Positions 44,880 to 54,121 of a stretch of 64,000 bases of DNA are shown piece after piece. The stretch covers positions 393,938-457,937 of the forward strand of contig CAZGHN010000001.1 in assembly GCA_964525555.1 (NCBI GenBank). Direction: 5' to 3'. Each line of letters begins with the position of its first letter. Position 1 is the first letter of the stretch. The notes beneath the pieces are model-generated. The model made no database searches. It saw nothing but the letters and a program-made list of their open reading frames with translations, and was not told the DNA's origin. Origin of the DNA: JAFGHJ01 sp964525555. GTDB lineage: Bacteria; Hydrothermota; UBA3072. Made by a program: the position numbers and the translations under genes.

Positions 44880-46394
44880 CTAACTTTCCATAACTGCACA
44901 GGCGATTATTTTCTCCTCCGTCGCCTCGCCGCGCGAGAATTCGCCTGTCAATCTCCCTTCTGCCATAACAAGAATCCGATCACTCATTTTTATTACTTCC
45001 GGTAGCTCGGACGATACAATAATAATACCTATCCCCTGAAATGCAAGTGCTGATATAAGGAAATGAATTTCAGCTTTTGCTCCTACATCTATTCCCTTGG
45101 TAGGTTCATCTAAAATGAGTACCTTTGGATTTGAAGCAAGCCATTTTGCAAGAACAACTTTCTGTTGATTCCCACCAGAAAGTCCTTTTACCATAGAAAG
45201 AGGTTCAGGCGGACTGATTTTCAACTTATTTATATACCTCTGTACTACTTCAATCTCTTCTTTTCTATCAATAACCTTACACCTCGAAATTTTTTCGAGT
45301 ACCGGCAATGTTATATTTTCCCTAAGATTCATAAGAGGTATAAGCCCCTGAAGTTGTCTGTCTTCAGGAACAAATCCGATTCCCCTATCAATAGCATCCC
45401 CGGGAGATTCTATTAAAACTTTCTCCCCATCAATACGGATTTCCCCTTTATCAAATTTATCTATACCGAATATACCTCTCATGGTTTCTGTCCTTCCTGC
45501 TCCTATGAGTCCGTAAAAACCAAGTATTTCCCCTTTTCTCAACTCAAAACTAACGTTATCTATTAGACCTTCTTTTGAGAGATTAAAAACTTCAAGGGTT
45601 TTTTCACCAATTTGCGTTTTTCTCTCGGGGAATAATTCCAAATCTCTGCCTACCATCATCCTGGTGATTTCTTCTTCGGTTGCTTTTTTGACGTTTAAAC
45701 TACCTGCGTTTTTTCCGTCCCGAAGAACCACAGCACGGTCACACATCTGAAAAACCTCATTTAATTTATGGGTTACAAAAATAAACGTTATACCTTCTTT
45801 TTTAAGCTTACTTACAATAGAAAAAAGTTTTTCTATTTCTTTATCCGTAAGAGGTGCCGTAGGTTCATCCATTATTATAAGTTTAGCATCTACTGATAAC
45901 GCTTTAGCGATTTCAACCATTTGTTTTTGAGCAACACTCAACTCCCCGGTAATAGTATCAGTTGAAAATTTTACGCCGAGTCGTGAAAGATAAACCGATG
46001 ACTCTCTTTCCATTTCTTTTCTATCAACCACACCCAAAATACCACCCTTTTTTGGCTCTCTGCCTAAAAGTATATTTTCACATACGGAAAGATTAGGGGC
46101 AAGATTGAAATGCTGATGAATAAAGCTTATACCCAATTTCTGTGCATCCATAGGCCCTCGTAGTTTTATCTCCTCACCTTGAAAGTATATTTTTCCGCTG
46201 TCCTGTTTGTAAAAACCAGTCGGAGCAGGATGAGGGTTAAGGATCTCCATCAGAGTGGTCTTCCCTGCCCCATTCTCACCCACAAGCGCAAGCACTTCGC
46301 CTATCACTACTTCTAGATCAACCTCATCCAGAGCTTTTACTCCGGGAAAATTTTTGCTTATTTTCTCCATGCGGAGAAGAATTTCTTTACTCAC
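44880..46394 (-). CDS. Sugar ABC transporter, duplicated ATPase subunit
   Basis: 504 residues with two nucleotide-binding halves, the RbsA/XylG layout. First half: Walker A GENGAGKTTLM, signature-like ELSVAQKQMVEIAKAL, Walker B LIIMDEPTAPLT. Second half: degenerate Walker A GLIGAGRTETM, LSGGNQQKVVLAKWLAS and LILDEPTKGIDVG. A six- or seven-residue insertion, NPHPAPT (residues 53-59), follows the first Walker A helix where relatives have a short Leu-Thr/Ser-Gly link. The stop of the binding-protein gene overlaps its start by four bases. Powers uptake of xylose or a related pentose, by operon context. Confidence 0.93.
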   Translation of the reverse strand: MSKEILLRMEKISKNFPGVKALDEVDLEVVIGEVLALVGENGAGKTTLMEILNPHPAPTGFYKQDSGKIYFQGEEIKLRGPMDAQKLGISFIHQHFNLAPNLSVCENILLGREPKKGGILGVVDRKEMERESSVYLSRLGVKFSTDTITGELSVAQKQMVEIAKALSVDAKLIIMDEPTAPLTDKEIEKLFSIVSKLKKEGITFIFVTHKLNEVFQMCDRAVVLRDGKNAGSLNVKKATEEEITRMMVGRDLELFPERKTQIGEKTLEVFNLSKEGLIDNVSFELRKGEILGFYGLIGAGRTETMRGIFGIDKFDKGEIRIDGEKVLIESPGDAIDRGIGFVPEDRQLQGLIPLMNLRENITLPVLEKISRCKVIDRKEEIEVVQRYINKLKISPPEPLSMVKGLSGGNQQKVVLAKWLASNPKVLILDEPTKGIDVGAKAEIHFLISALAFQGIGIIIVSSELPEVIKMSDRILVMAEGRLTGEFSRGEATEEKIIACAVMES

Positions 46395-47389
46395 AGTTTA
46401 AAAGTATGCTCGACGCCCCACTTATCCATAATTTTAAGATATTCTTCAAGATTTTCCTTTGTCACGACATCAACTCCGGTATCAATTATACAATCTCCCT
46501 CTTCACTTTTAGGAAGAGAATCAAGAGTTTCCTGTACTCCATTTTTGATCATACTATGAATAATTTTTACTCCTTCGTATCCCATTAAATATTGTTTTTG
46601 AGCAATTGTAGCATCGATTACCCCGTCATTTATGGCATACAAATGATCATCCGTCACATCGAAAGAAACTATATGAATTTTACCTTTTTTACCCGCTGCT
46701 TCTATTGCCGTTGCAGCAGAAGGCCCATTGAAAGCGTAAACACCAAAAAAAGCGTCCAGATCAGGGTTGTTAAGTATTGCAGTCTCAGCGAGCTCTACGG
46801 CCTTCGATGTCTCTTCATTGTCACAGAGAATGGGTTTTATAATCTTTATTTCCGGATAATCCTTAATCGCATCCTCGAATCCTTTAATTCGCTCAAGAGA
46901 ATTCATAGCAGTAAGAGACCCGGTTGCTATGGCAACTCTACCCTTGCCGTTAAGTATCTCTGCCATTTTTTTACCTGCAGCCATACCTGCGGTATAATTG
47001 TCCGTACCGATATAGCATAATCTCTTTGAATTCGGAGAATCGGTATCTATTGTAATTGCTGGGATACCTTTATCCATAGCGGAATTAACGGGTGAGACAA
47101 GCGCCTCAGGATCGGAAGGCGCAACAGCCATACCTTTAAATCCCATAGATATCCACGTTTCGATTGTTTCTACCTGTTGCGGAATATCTTCTTTCTGGGG
47201 CATAAAAACCGTAACTTTCACACCTAATTCCTTACCCGCATCTTCTGCACCTTTCCTGACAACATTCCAGTAAGGACCAACAGCTTTTCCCAATACTCCA
47301 TACTGAATTTCCTCTTTTCTGCATCCAAAAGAGAAAACAAGGAGAACAACAGCAAAAACAAAAAACAACACTCTTACTATCCTATTCAT
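46391..47389 (-). CDS. Sugar ABC transporter substrate-binding lipoprotein
   Basis: 332 residues. Signal peptide with a lipobox-like SFGC (Cys23). The mature part is a periplasmic-binding-protein-like type I fold of the RbsB group: GPYWNVVRKGAEDAGKELGV, APSDPEALVSPVNSAMDKGI and PAITIDTDSPNSKRLCYIGTD. Xylose is the likely ligand from the operon; ribose-type specificity cannot be excluded by eye. It follows the permease gene without a gap. Confidence 0.92.
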   Translation of the reverse strand: MNRIVRVLFFVFAVVLLVFSFGCRKEEIQYGVLGKAVGPYWNVVRKGAEDAGKELGVKVTVFMPQKEDIPQQVETIETWISMGFKGMAVAPSDPEALVSPVNSAMDKGIPAITIDTDSPNSKRLCYIGTDNYTAGMAAGKKMAEILNGKGRVAIATGSLTAMNSLERIKGFEDAIKDYPEIKIIKPILCDNEETSKAVELAETAILNNPDLDAFFGVYAFNGPSAATAIEAAGKKGKIHIVSFDVTDDHLYAINDGVIDATIAQKQYLMGYEGVKIIHSMIKNGVQETLDSLPKSEEGDCIIDTGVDVVTKENLEEYLKIMDKWGVEHTFKL

Positions 47390-48337
47390 TTAACCTCCTT
47401 TACCTTTTGTTCTTTCACGTAAAACATCGACTGTAACAGCTATTACTATTATCATGCCGAGAATTACCTGATGCCAGTACGAAGATACCTCCAGTAATAT
47501 TAAAGAATTCCATACTGCGGTTAGAATACCGGCACCGATTAAAGCACCTATTACAGTACCAACTCCTCCAAATAAGCTGGTTCCGCCTATTACCGACGCT
47601 GCAATGGCATACATCTCATAGGTAACGCCTACATTAGGATTACCCTGCCCCAGTCTCGAGGTAATCAATATACCTACAATCCCGGCCATTACTGCGGACA
47701 AAACATAAGTAAGAATTCTCGTATTGTCAACATTAATTCCGGAAAGTCTGGCAGCCTCGATATTTCCTCCCACCGCATAAATATGCCTTCCATATACTGT
47801 TCTGCTAAGTAAAAAAATAGTACTGCCTGAGATAATTATAAGAATAAACACCGGGAAAGGGAGGAATTTAAACAACATTCCGTTCCATAAAAAAGAAAAA
47901 GAACTGGGAAGATTTAAAATCGGCTGACCCTTTGTTATTACCGTAGCAAGTCCTCTTCCCATGGCAAAAGTTCCGAGTGTTATAATAAAAGGAGGAACTT
48001 TAAGCTTGGTGACAAATATCCCGTGCCAAATCCCAATCATTACCGATATTAAAAGGGTTAAAATAATTGCTAAGGGAATTCCTAAACCACTGGATATAAA
48101 GGAAGCAACAAGTACCGACGCCAAAACAATTACAGAACCCGAAGAAAGGTCGATTCCTTCGGTAAGTATTACAAAGGTCTCACCAATCGCAATAAGACCA
48201 AAAACGGCTATCTGTCTTGAAAGAAGCTGAAGATTATACGGGTCAAGAAAGCGGGGATTGAGTATGGCTGTAACTGCCCATATAGCCAAAAGTGCAAATA
48301 ATATACCTGCTTCCCGAAACTTAAATATCTTCTTCAA
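47390..48337 (-). CDS. Sugar ABC transporter permease (RbsC/XylH type)
   Basis: 315 residues with about eight to nine membrane segments. Family marks: GIDLSSGSVIVLASVL, the EAA-like VGGNIEAARLSGINVDNTR and SVIGGTSLFGGVGTVIGALIG. A single permease for a homodimeric channel in the CUT2 class. Two bases separate it from xylB, and its stop abuts the binding-protein start. Confidence 0.93.
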   Translation of the reverse strand: MKKIFKFREAGILFALLAIWAVTAILNPRFLDPYNLQLLSRQIAVFGLIAIGETFVILTEGIDLSSGSVIVLASVLVASFISSGLGIPLAIILTLLISVMIGIWHGIFVTKLKVPPFIITLGTFAMGRGLATVITKGQPILNLPSSFSFLWNGMLFKFLPFPVFILIIISGSTIFLLSRTVYGRHIYAVGGNIEAARLSGINVDNTRILTYVLSAVMAGIVGILITSRLGQGNPNVGVTYEMYAIAASVIGGTSLFGGVGTVIGALIGAGILTAVWNSLILLEVSSYWHQVILGMIIVIAVTVDVLRERTKGKGG

Positions 48338-48339
48338 AT

Positions 48340-49878
48340 TTAAGAATGTTTCTCGACAATCTTATTTAACTCTAAGAATCTGTCCTTAAGAGCAGGATAC
48401 AGTGAACGATAAATAGAATAATATTCGTCATATTTCATAGTTTTCTCTTCATCCGGTTCGGCTGAACTTTTTACTTTTATTATCGCATCACAAGCATCCT
48501 CAAGACTCGAATACACCCCTGTTCCTTCACCTGCCAATAAAGCAACTCCCAACGCTCCTCCATCTGTCACATTTATTGTAGTCATAGGAGCATTATTTAT
48601 ATCAGCTTGAATCTGTAACCAGAAAGATGATTTTGCCCCACCACCTGATCCTCTAATTTCTTCAATATTGATATTAAGACCTCTAATTACTTCAAGCGAA
48701 TCGCGAAGACCGAATGCTACACCTTCCAAAACGGAACGTATGAAATGTCCGTCTGTATGTCTTAGACTTAAACCAAAAAATACTCCTTTTGCATTCGGGT
48801 CGGCGTATGGAGCTCTCTCCCCTGTAAGATAAGGCAAAAATATAAGACCTTCGCTTCCTACCGGAACTTTACTCGCTTTCTCTTCCATTAGAATATAAGG
48901 ATCCACGCCTTTTTTTGCGGCTTCTTCTTTTAGATCATTAAATAAGGAATCTCGGAGCCAACGCAGGGATCCGCCCGCCGACAACATAACTCCCATCAAA
49001 TGCCATTTACCTTTAACGGCATGGCAAAATGTATGCAGAGTATTCGCAGGATCAAGATGATGTGCGTCACTTGCGGCAAAAACGACACCCGAAGTTCCGA
49101 CAGTCGATGATATTACACCTTCCCTTATTATTCCCGTCCCTACTGCCTGAGAAGCCTGATCTCCACCTCCTCCGACTACCGGAGTACCTTCCTTAAGTCC
49201 TGTCTCATTACTTGCTTTCGTATTAACTTTTCCGCTAACAACTGAAGATTCAAAGCACTCAGGAAGTATGTCGATATCAATATCAAGTTTGTCCAATAAC
49301 TCAGTAGACCATTTCCTCTCCTTAACGTTCAGGAAGTTTGTGCCTGAAGCGTCAGACACCTCGGTTGCAAACTCGCCGGTAAGGCAAAAACGTATATAAT
49401 CCTTTGGCAATAGAATTTTATAAATCTTATCATAAATTTCCGGTTCGTTGTCCCTAACCCATATCAATTTACCAGCAGTAAAACCAGTTAGAGCTGGATT
49501 TGATACGAGTTCAATTAACTTCTCTGCCCCTATAGTATCTGTAATATATTGACATTGCTTCTCGGTTCTCTGGTCACACCATATTATTGAAGGACGCAAA
49601 ACTTTATGTTCCTTATCAAGAGCTACCAAACCATGCATCTGGCCTGAAAGGCCGATACCTTTGATATCCTGCGGGTCGACAGAAGCTTTATTGATAACCT
49701 GTTTAATTGCCTCAACTGTTCCATTCCACCAATCGGATGGGTTCTGTTCAGCCCAGTTTACTTTCGGAGTAAGTAGCGGATATTCAACGGTAGAGGTAGT
49801 TATTTTCTCTGCTCTTTCATCCATAATGAGCGCCTTTACACCACTTGTTCCAAGGTCAAGACCTAATAAAAAACTCAT
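48340..49878 (-). CDS. xylB: Xylulokinase
   Basis: 512 residues, FGGY carbohydrate kinase. N-terminal phosphate loop GLDLGTSGVKALIMD; LSGQMHGLVALD contains the xylulokinase-typical MHG; GGGGDQASQAVGTG and GSGGGAKSSFWLQIQADI are the ATP-binding and hinge motifs. Phosphorylates D-xylulose to xylulose-5-phosphate. First gene of the operon, with AAAGGAG before the ATG and a palindromic operator candidate over the promoter. Confidence 0.95.
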   Translation of the reverse strand: MSFLLGLDLGTSGVKALIMDERAEKITTSTVEYPLLTPKVNWAEQNPSDWWNGTVEAIKQVINKASVDPQDIKGIGLSGQMHGLVALDKEHKVLRPSIIWCDQRTEKQCQYITDTIGAEKLIELVSNPALTGFTAGKLIWVRDNEPEIYDKIYKILLPKDYIRFCLTGEFATEVSDASGTNFLNVKERKWSTELLDKLDIDIDILPECFESSVVSGKVNTKASNETGLKEGTPVVGGGGDQASQAVGTGIIREGVISSTVGTSGVVFAASDAHHLDPANTLHTFCHAVKGKWHLMGVMLSAGGSLRWLRDSLFNDLKEEAAKKGVDPYILMEEKASKVPVGSEGLIFLPYLTGERAPYADPNAKGVFFGLSLRHTDGHFIRSVLEGVAFGLRDSLEVIRGLNINIEEIRGSGGGAKSSFWLQIQADINNAPMTTINVTDGGALGVALLAGEGTGVYSSLEDACDAIIKVKSSAEPDEEKTMKYDEYYSIYRSLYPALKDRFLELNKIVEKHS

Positions 49879-49902
49879 AATATATCTCCTTTGTTCTTAA
49901 AT

Positions 49903-49942
49903 ATGTTAAACAATTTTTATTGTTTGAACAACATTCAACAGA
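49903..49942 (-). promoter_or_regulatory. Promoter and candidate operator of the xyl operon
   Basis: TTGTTC (49926-49931), 17-base spacer and TAACAT (49903-49908) on the minus strand. The spacer coincides with an inverted repeat: GTTAAACAAT (49905-49914), four bases, ATTGTTTGAAC (49919-49929). A second, weaker repeat, TGTTTGAA/TTCAACA, continues to about 49940. AAACAA/TTGTTT half-sites are characteristic of ROK/XylR-type xylose repressors; no such regulator is encoded in the window. Confidence 0.55.
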
Positions 49943-49989
49943 TGCTTTTCCAAAATATATATAACGATAATTACGTTTCATGCAAGAGG

Positions 49990-50400
49990 GAAAAATTAAC
50001 AAAGAATTCAGAAACCAGGAGTCAGAATCCAGAATCCCATCCCACCACTTTAAAAAATTAATCGAACCACAGAGGACACAGGGAAAAAAGAACACACAGA
50101 GACCACAAAGATAAAAAAGTATATTTTTTTTACTAAATCCCACCCCCTAAATCCAAAATCCTAAAAGATAGGCACAAAGACACAAAGTCTACAAGCCCCA
50201 TCCCTGAAACACCTTCTTCTTAGTTTTTTTACAAATTTACCAACAAAAAAAATATATATCAGACGAAAAAATAGAGTAATTAATAAGGTATAATTTTATA
50301 AACACAATAAAAAACATTTATTTCTTCGTGTCTTAGCGCCTTAGCGGCTAATCTTTTTTAGTTTTTTTTATAAAAAAATATAAAAACAGGGTTGCGTATT
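49990..50400 (-). repeat. Intergenic mosaic between the xyl operon and the kinase gene
   Basis: The 553-bp divergent spacer shows, on the minus strand, the order CTTTGTGGTCTCTGTGTG (about 50095-50112), CCTGTGTCCTCTGTGGTTCG, GTGGTGGGATGGGATTCTGG, ATTCTGACTCCTGGTTTCTG. This is the same order of word types as in the 132-bp repeat. Also ATCCCACCCCCTAAATCC and AGGCACAAAGACACAAAG (50171-50188) on the plus strand, and TCGTGTCTTAGCGCCTTAG (50326-50344). A weak TTGCGT-N16-TAAAAT (50392-50419) may be the kinase promoter. Confidence 0.75.
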
Positions 50401-50431
50401 TCTTATACTCCATTAAAATTTCAAATTATAA

Positions 50432-52999
50432 ATGATTAAAGACGAATTCCTTGTAGATTCAAAACAGAAATCTAAAAACACAGGAAAAGATGCAAAAGAT
50501 CTGATTTCAGAAGACGAAAAATCTCTTTTCATGATTATCGATGACTACCCACTTCCAATCTTCATTATCGATAAAAAAGGATTAATCGAAGATCTAAATA
50601 AAGCTGCCGTCAAATTACTGAAATACGATAAAGAGGAAGCCAAAGGCAAACCTCTTTCAGAACTTTTGCCAAAAAATTCAAAAAAATTAGCCAAAAAAAT
50701 CACCGAGCTTCAAAAGACCGAAGCTGAAAGCAAACGAATGGAGAAAAAATTGATGTGGGAGCGAGCACTATTCAAAAGCTTTATGGATAACATTCCAATT
50801 TCCGTTTATTTCAAAGATAAAGAAGGACGACTTATCCAGGTAAGCAAATATTATCTGAAACAGCAGGGAGCCCCTAAAGTAGACTCCACAGAAGAACTAA
50901 TAGGAAAAACGGATTTCGATATTTATACAGAAGAACTGGCTAAAGAAACCCGTGAGGACGAACTTAGAATAATGAAAACGAGGGAATCTATCGTCGAGAA
51001 AGAAGAGTTTTCTAAAACCGCGAACGGCGAGGACATCTACTTGTTAGTTAATAAAGCACCATTAGTAGACGATGAGGGTAACGTTATAGGCATTCTTGGC
51101 ATTAGCCGGGACATAACAGAACGCATAAAATTAGAACAGAGTCTATTTTATGAACGAACCTTATTAGAAAGTTTGCTTAATACCATACCCGATCATATTT
51201 ATTATAAGGATAAAAAAAGCCGTTTTATAAGGGTAAGCAAATCCATAGCCAGACAATTTGAGGTTAAAAGCGAAGATGATCTAATTGGTAAAACTGATTT
51301 CGATTATTTCACAGATGAACACGCAAGGCCGGCATATGAAGATGAGCAAGAAATAATAAAAACCGGAAAACCTATAGAAGGAAAAATAGAAAAAGAAATT
51401 TATCCCGATGGAAGAATAACCTGGGTTTCCACAACCAAAGTTCCCCGGTATGACGAAAAAGGAAACATCATCGGAATCCTTGGCATTTCAAGGGATATAA
51501 CAAAAATAAAAGAACTCGAAGAAAAATTAAAATTAAGACTTGAAGAGCTTGGAGAGGAAGTATTGTTTAAAAGCCGCCTGCTTACCTCTCTGTTGGACAA
51601 TATTCCCGATCGCATATACTTTAAAGACAAAAAAAGCCGCTTTATATCAGTAAGCGAATCCCTTGGAAAGTGGCTCGGAGAAACAAACGCCAAAGATATG
51701 ATTGGAAAAACCGATTTTGATTATTTTACTGAAGAGCATGCAAAACAAGCATACCAAGATGAACAATACGTAATAAAAACAGGTAACCCAATTGAAGGAA
51801 AAATAGAAAAAGAAACTCATCCCGACGGAAGAACAAGCTGGTTATCCACTACCAAAATACTCCGTTACGATGAAGAGGGGAACATAATAGGCACACTTGG
51901 AATTTCAAGAGATATAACCGATAAGGTACTTGCAGAAAAGAAACTCGAGGAAAACGCAAATAAATTACAAACAATCGTTAATGCCGTCAGCGAAGGATTA
52001 GCAATAGTTGATCAAAATTATTTTATACGTGAAGCAAATGAATCTCTTTTTAAACTATTCGGCTTAAAAAGAGAAGAAGTAATAAATAAAAGATGTAAAG
52101 ATATTTTCCCACCCTGGAAAGAAACCTGTAAAAATTGTCCTCTTACAAAAATATTTAAAAAAAGTGATCATTCACCCATAACAGAGAAAACAAAAATTTC
52201 AAAGAACGGTATGAAAAGATATTTTAACATTCAATGCTATCCAATTCCAAATTACAATAAGAAAAAACCTATGAGCGTAATTTCAATAAGAGATATCACC
52301 GAGAGAAAAAATATGGAGAAAAAGAACATACAGAACTACAAAAGGAAAATGAAAAATTTGTCTTACCAATTAACACTTGCCGAGGAACACGAAAGAAAAA
52401 GAATTGCTACCACCCTCCATGCCGAAATCGGACAAATATTAGCTCTTCTTAAACTTAAGATAGGCGAACTTAAAGAAAAAGAATCTTCTCCAAAAAGACA
52501 AGAATCTTTAGAAGAAGTTTACAATCTCGTTCAAAACTCAATAACTTCGGCACGTTCATTAATGACGCAGATAAGCCCGACGATTCTTTACGAACTTGGC
52601 TTTATACCGGCAATCGACTGGTTAGCAGAAAAAGTTTTAAATGGAAATCATATTAAATACGAATTCATTGATGATGGAAAAGAAAAACCTCTTACAGACG
52701 ATCTTAGAACTTTATTATTTCAAGCCGTACGAGAACTGCTTACCAATATAAGAAAACACGCAAAGGCGAAAAACGTCAGTATTACCATAAAAAGGAGAGG
52801 CAAAAACATACAAATAGAAGTCGAAGATGACGGGATTGGCTTTGATACATCCGCGTTAGATTCATACAATGAAAAAGATGTAGGATTTGGTCTTCTAAAC
52901 ATAAGAAGTCGCATAGATGTTGTGGGTGGATCTTTTGAAATAGAATCACGCAAAAACAAAGGAACAAAAATAAAGCTGCAAGCACCTATGCATATATAA
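50432..52999 (+). CDS. Sensor histidine kinase, five PAS domains, NarX/HisKA_3 type
   Basis: 855 residues, cytoplasmic. PAS domains at about 33-100, 110-232, 240-355, 380-497 and 510-625. The second to fourth are very similar to the PAS modules of the hybrid kinase at 709-3639. The fifth is different and carries RCKDIFPPWKETCKNCPL, a three-cysteine cluster (Cys555, Cys566, Cys569) that might sense redox or metal. The HisKA_3 domain has the phospho-His663 in ERKRIATTLHAEIGQIL; the HATPase has N772 in LLTNIRKHAKA, DDGIGF and GFGLLNI. Its partner is the LuxR-type regulator 11 bp downstream. No Shine-Dalgarno; near-leaderless start possible. Confidence 0.93.
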   Translation: MIKDEFLVDSKQKSKNTGKDAKDLISEDEKSLFMIIDDYPLPIFIIDKKGLIEDLNKAAVKLLKYDKEEAKGKPLSELLPKNSKKLAKKITELQKTEAESKRMEKKLMWERALFKSFMDNIPISVYFKDKEGRLIQVSKYYLKQQGAPKVDSTEELIGKTDFDIYTEELAKETREDELRIMKTRESIVEKEEFSKTANGEDIYLLVNKAPLVDDEGNVIGILGISRDITERIKLEQSLFYERTLLESLLNTIPDHIYYKDKKSRFIRVSKSIARQFEVKSEDDLIGKTDFDYFTDEHARPAYEDEQEIIKTGKPIEGKIEKEIYPDGRITWVSTTKVPRYDEKGNIIGILGISRDITKIKELEEKLKLRLEELGEEVLFKSRLLTSLLDNIPDRIYFKDKKSRFISVSESLGKWLGETNAKDMIGKTDFDYFTEEHAKQAYQDEQYVIKTGNPIEGKIEKETHPDGRTSWLSTTKILRYDEEGNIIGTLGISRDITDKVLAEKKLEENANKLQTIVNAVSEGLAIVDQNYFIREANESLFKLFGLKREEVINKRCKDIFPPWKETCKNCPLTKIFKKSDHSPITEKTKISKNGMKRYFNIQCYPIPNYNKKKPMSVISIRDITERKNMEKKNIQNYKRKMKNLSYQLTLAEEHERKRIATTLHAEIGQILALLKLKIGELKEKESSPKRQESLEEVYNLVQNSITSARSLMTQISPTILYELGFIPAIDWLAEKVLNGNHIKYEFIDDGKEKPLTDDLRTLLFQAVRELLTNIRKHAKAKNVSITIKRRGKNIQIEVEDDGIGFDTSALDSYNEKDVGFGLLNIRSRIDVVGGSFEIESRKNKGTKIKLQAPMHI

Positions 53000-53010
53000 A
53001 GGAGTGCAGA

Positions 53011-53658
53011 ATGAGTATAAAAATAATGATAGTTGATGAGCATAAAATTTTAAGAGAAGGCTTATCTACATTAATAGCAAAACAACCAAACATGGAAATA
53101 ATCGGAGAAGCAACAGACGGAAGAGAAGCCCTGGAATTAGTAAATAAACTTTCGCCTGACATAATATTGATGGATGTAACTATGCCTAATTTGAGCGGAA
53201 TCGAAGCAACCCGTAAAATCAAATCGAAAAACTCAGACATTGAGATAATTGCGCTTTCTCTACATTCGGACAGAAGATATGTTCTGGGAATGATAGATGC
53301 CGGAGCCTCCGGATATCTTCTCAAAGAATGCGCTTTCGATGAATTGGTCCGCGCAATAAACACAGTGAAGAACGGTAAGAAATATTTAAGTCCGGAGATA
53401 TCGAGTATACTAATCGACGAATACTCCAAAAAGAATCCGCAAGATAAGCTATCCATTTATTCAAAATTAACACCGAGAGAAACAGAAATTCTACAGCTAA
53501 TCGCCGAAGGCAAAAACACGAAAGAAATTTCAAATCGGTTAAACATTTCCATAAAAACCGTAGAAACTCACAGAAGACACATAAAGAAGAAACTTAAATC
53601 AGAAAGCATTGCCGAACTTACTAAAATTGCGATAAGAGAGGGCTTGACATCCATATAA
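53011..53658 (+). CDS. LuxR/NarL-family response regulator
   Basis: 215 residues. Receiver domain (1-120) with acidic pocket VDEHK, phospho-acceptor Asp55 in LMDVTMP and Lys105 in GYLLKE; C-terminal LuxR-type helix-turn-helix (about 148-205) with LTPRETEILQLIAEGKNTKE and KTVETHRRHIKKKL. It should act as a DNA-binding activator or repressor phosphorylated by the upstream kinase. AAGGAG is correctly spaced. The pair lies between the xyl operon and the TonB receptor operon, either of which could be a target. Confidence 0.95.
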   Translation: MSIKIMIVDEHKILREGLSTLIAKQPNMEIIGEATDGREALELVNKLSPDIILMDVTMPNLSGIEATRKIKSKNSDIEIIALSLHSDRRYVLGMIDAGASGYLLKECAFDELVRAINTVKNGKKYLSPEISSILIDEYSKKNPQDKLSIYSKLTPRETEILQLIAEGKNTKEISNRLNISIKTVETHRRHIKKKLKSESIAELTKIAIREGLTSI

Positions 53659-53787
53659 TTATTATGATTTCCAACTAAATAAAAAATATACAGCCCCCAA
53701 TAAATTATAAAATTACAAACTTTCAATTAAAAAGGCATAAAAACAATCTAATCCATAGGATTATATAAAAATAAGGAAAAAGCTCGG

Positions 53788-53816
53788 TTGACGTAAGTGT
53801 TAAAATTCAATATAAT
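53788..53816 (+). promoter_or_regulatory. Strong promoter of the TonB receptor operon
   Basis: TTGACG (53788-53793), 17-base spacer, perfect TATAAT (53811-53816). It leaves a leader of about 300 bases before the receptor ATG at 54122. A 15-base palindrome, TAATCCATAGGATTA (near 53745-53759), lies just upstream and could bind a regulator. The spacer 53659-53787 otherwise holds nothing recognisable. Confidence 0.7.
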
Positions 53817-53905
53817 AAAGCAAATTTATTAAATGAAATGCCTGAATTGCTTAAATTCGGAGCAGGCTATTTGATTAAGTATTTGAGGAAAAAGGAGGTA
53901 ATACT

Positions 53906-54106
53906 ATAAGAAAAAATTTTAATAATTTAGTTTATGCTTTAAATGTAAATGTTCTATCTCGTTCACTTGTATCTTCGCTTTTATGTAACAAAAATAGATT
54001 TAACTTGAATTATTTTTATGGATATAATGAAATTTCCAAGAGAAACAACTCAGATATTCTTTTTTTATTCCAATCTTGTATCTTAGAGTATCTTAAAAAA
54101 CCCTAA
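53906..54106 (+). other. Leader open frame with ideal Shine-Dalgarno and ATA in start position
   Basis: AAAGGAGG (53891-53898) is followed at normal spacing not by ATG/GTG/TTG but by ATA (53906), which opens a 66-codon frame ending 15 bases before the TonB receptor start. Its first codons overlap the stop of a 23-codon ATG frame (53838-53909; begins MPELLKFGAGYLIKYL). The arrangement looks like a translated or decayed leader. Coding status is uncertain because AT-rich DNA can stay open by chance. Confidence 0.3.
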
Positions 54107-54121
54107 CGAAAGGAGGTTTTA

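Noticed and set aside
49856..50143. 95-residue minus-strand frame between xylB and the kinase
   Set aside because: It lies in mosaic sequence and runs over the xyl promoter, operator and xylB start.
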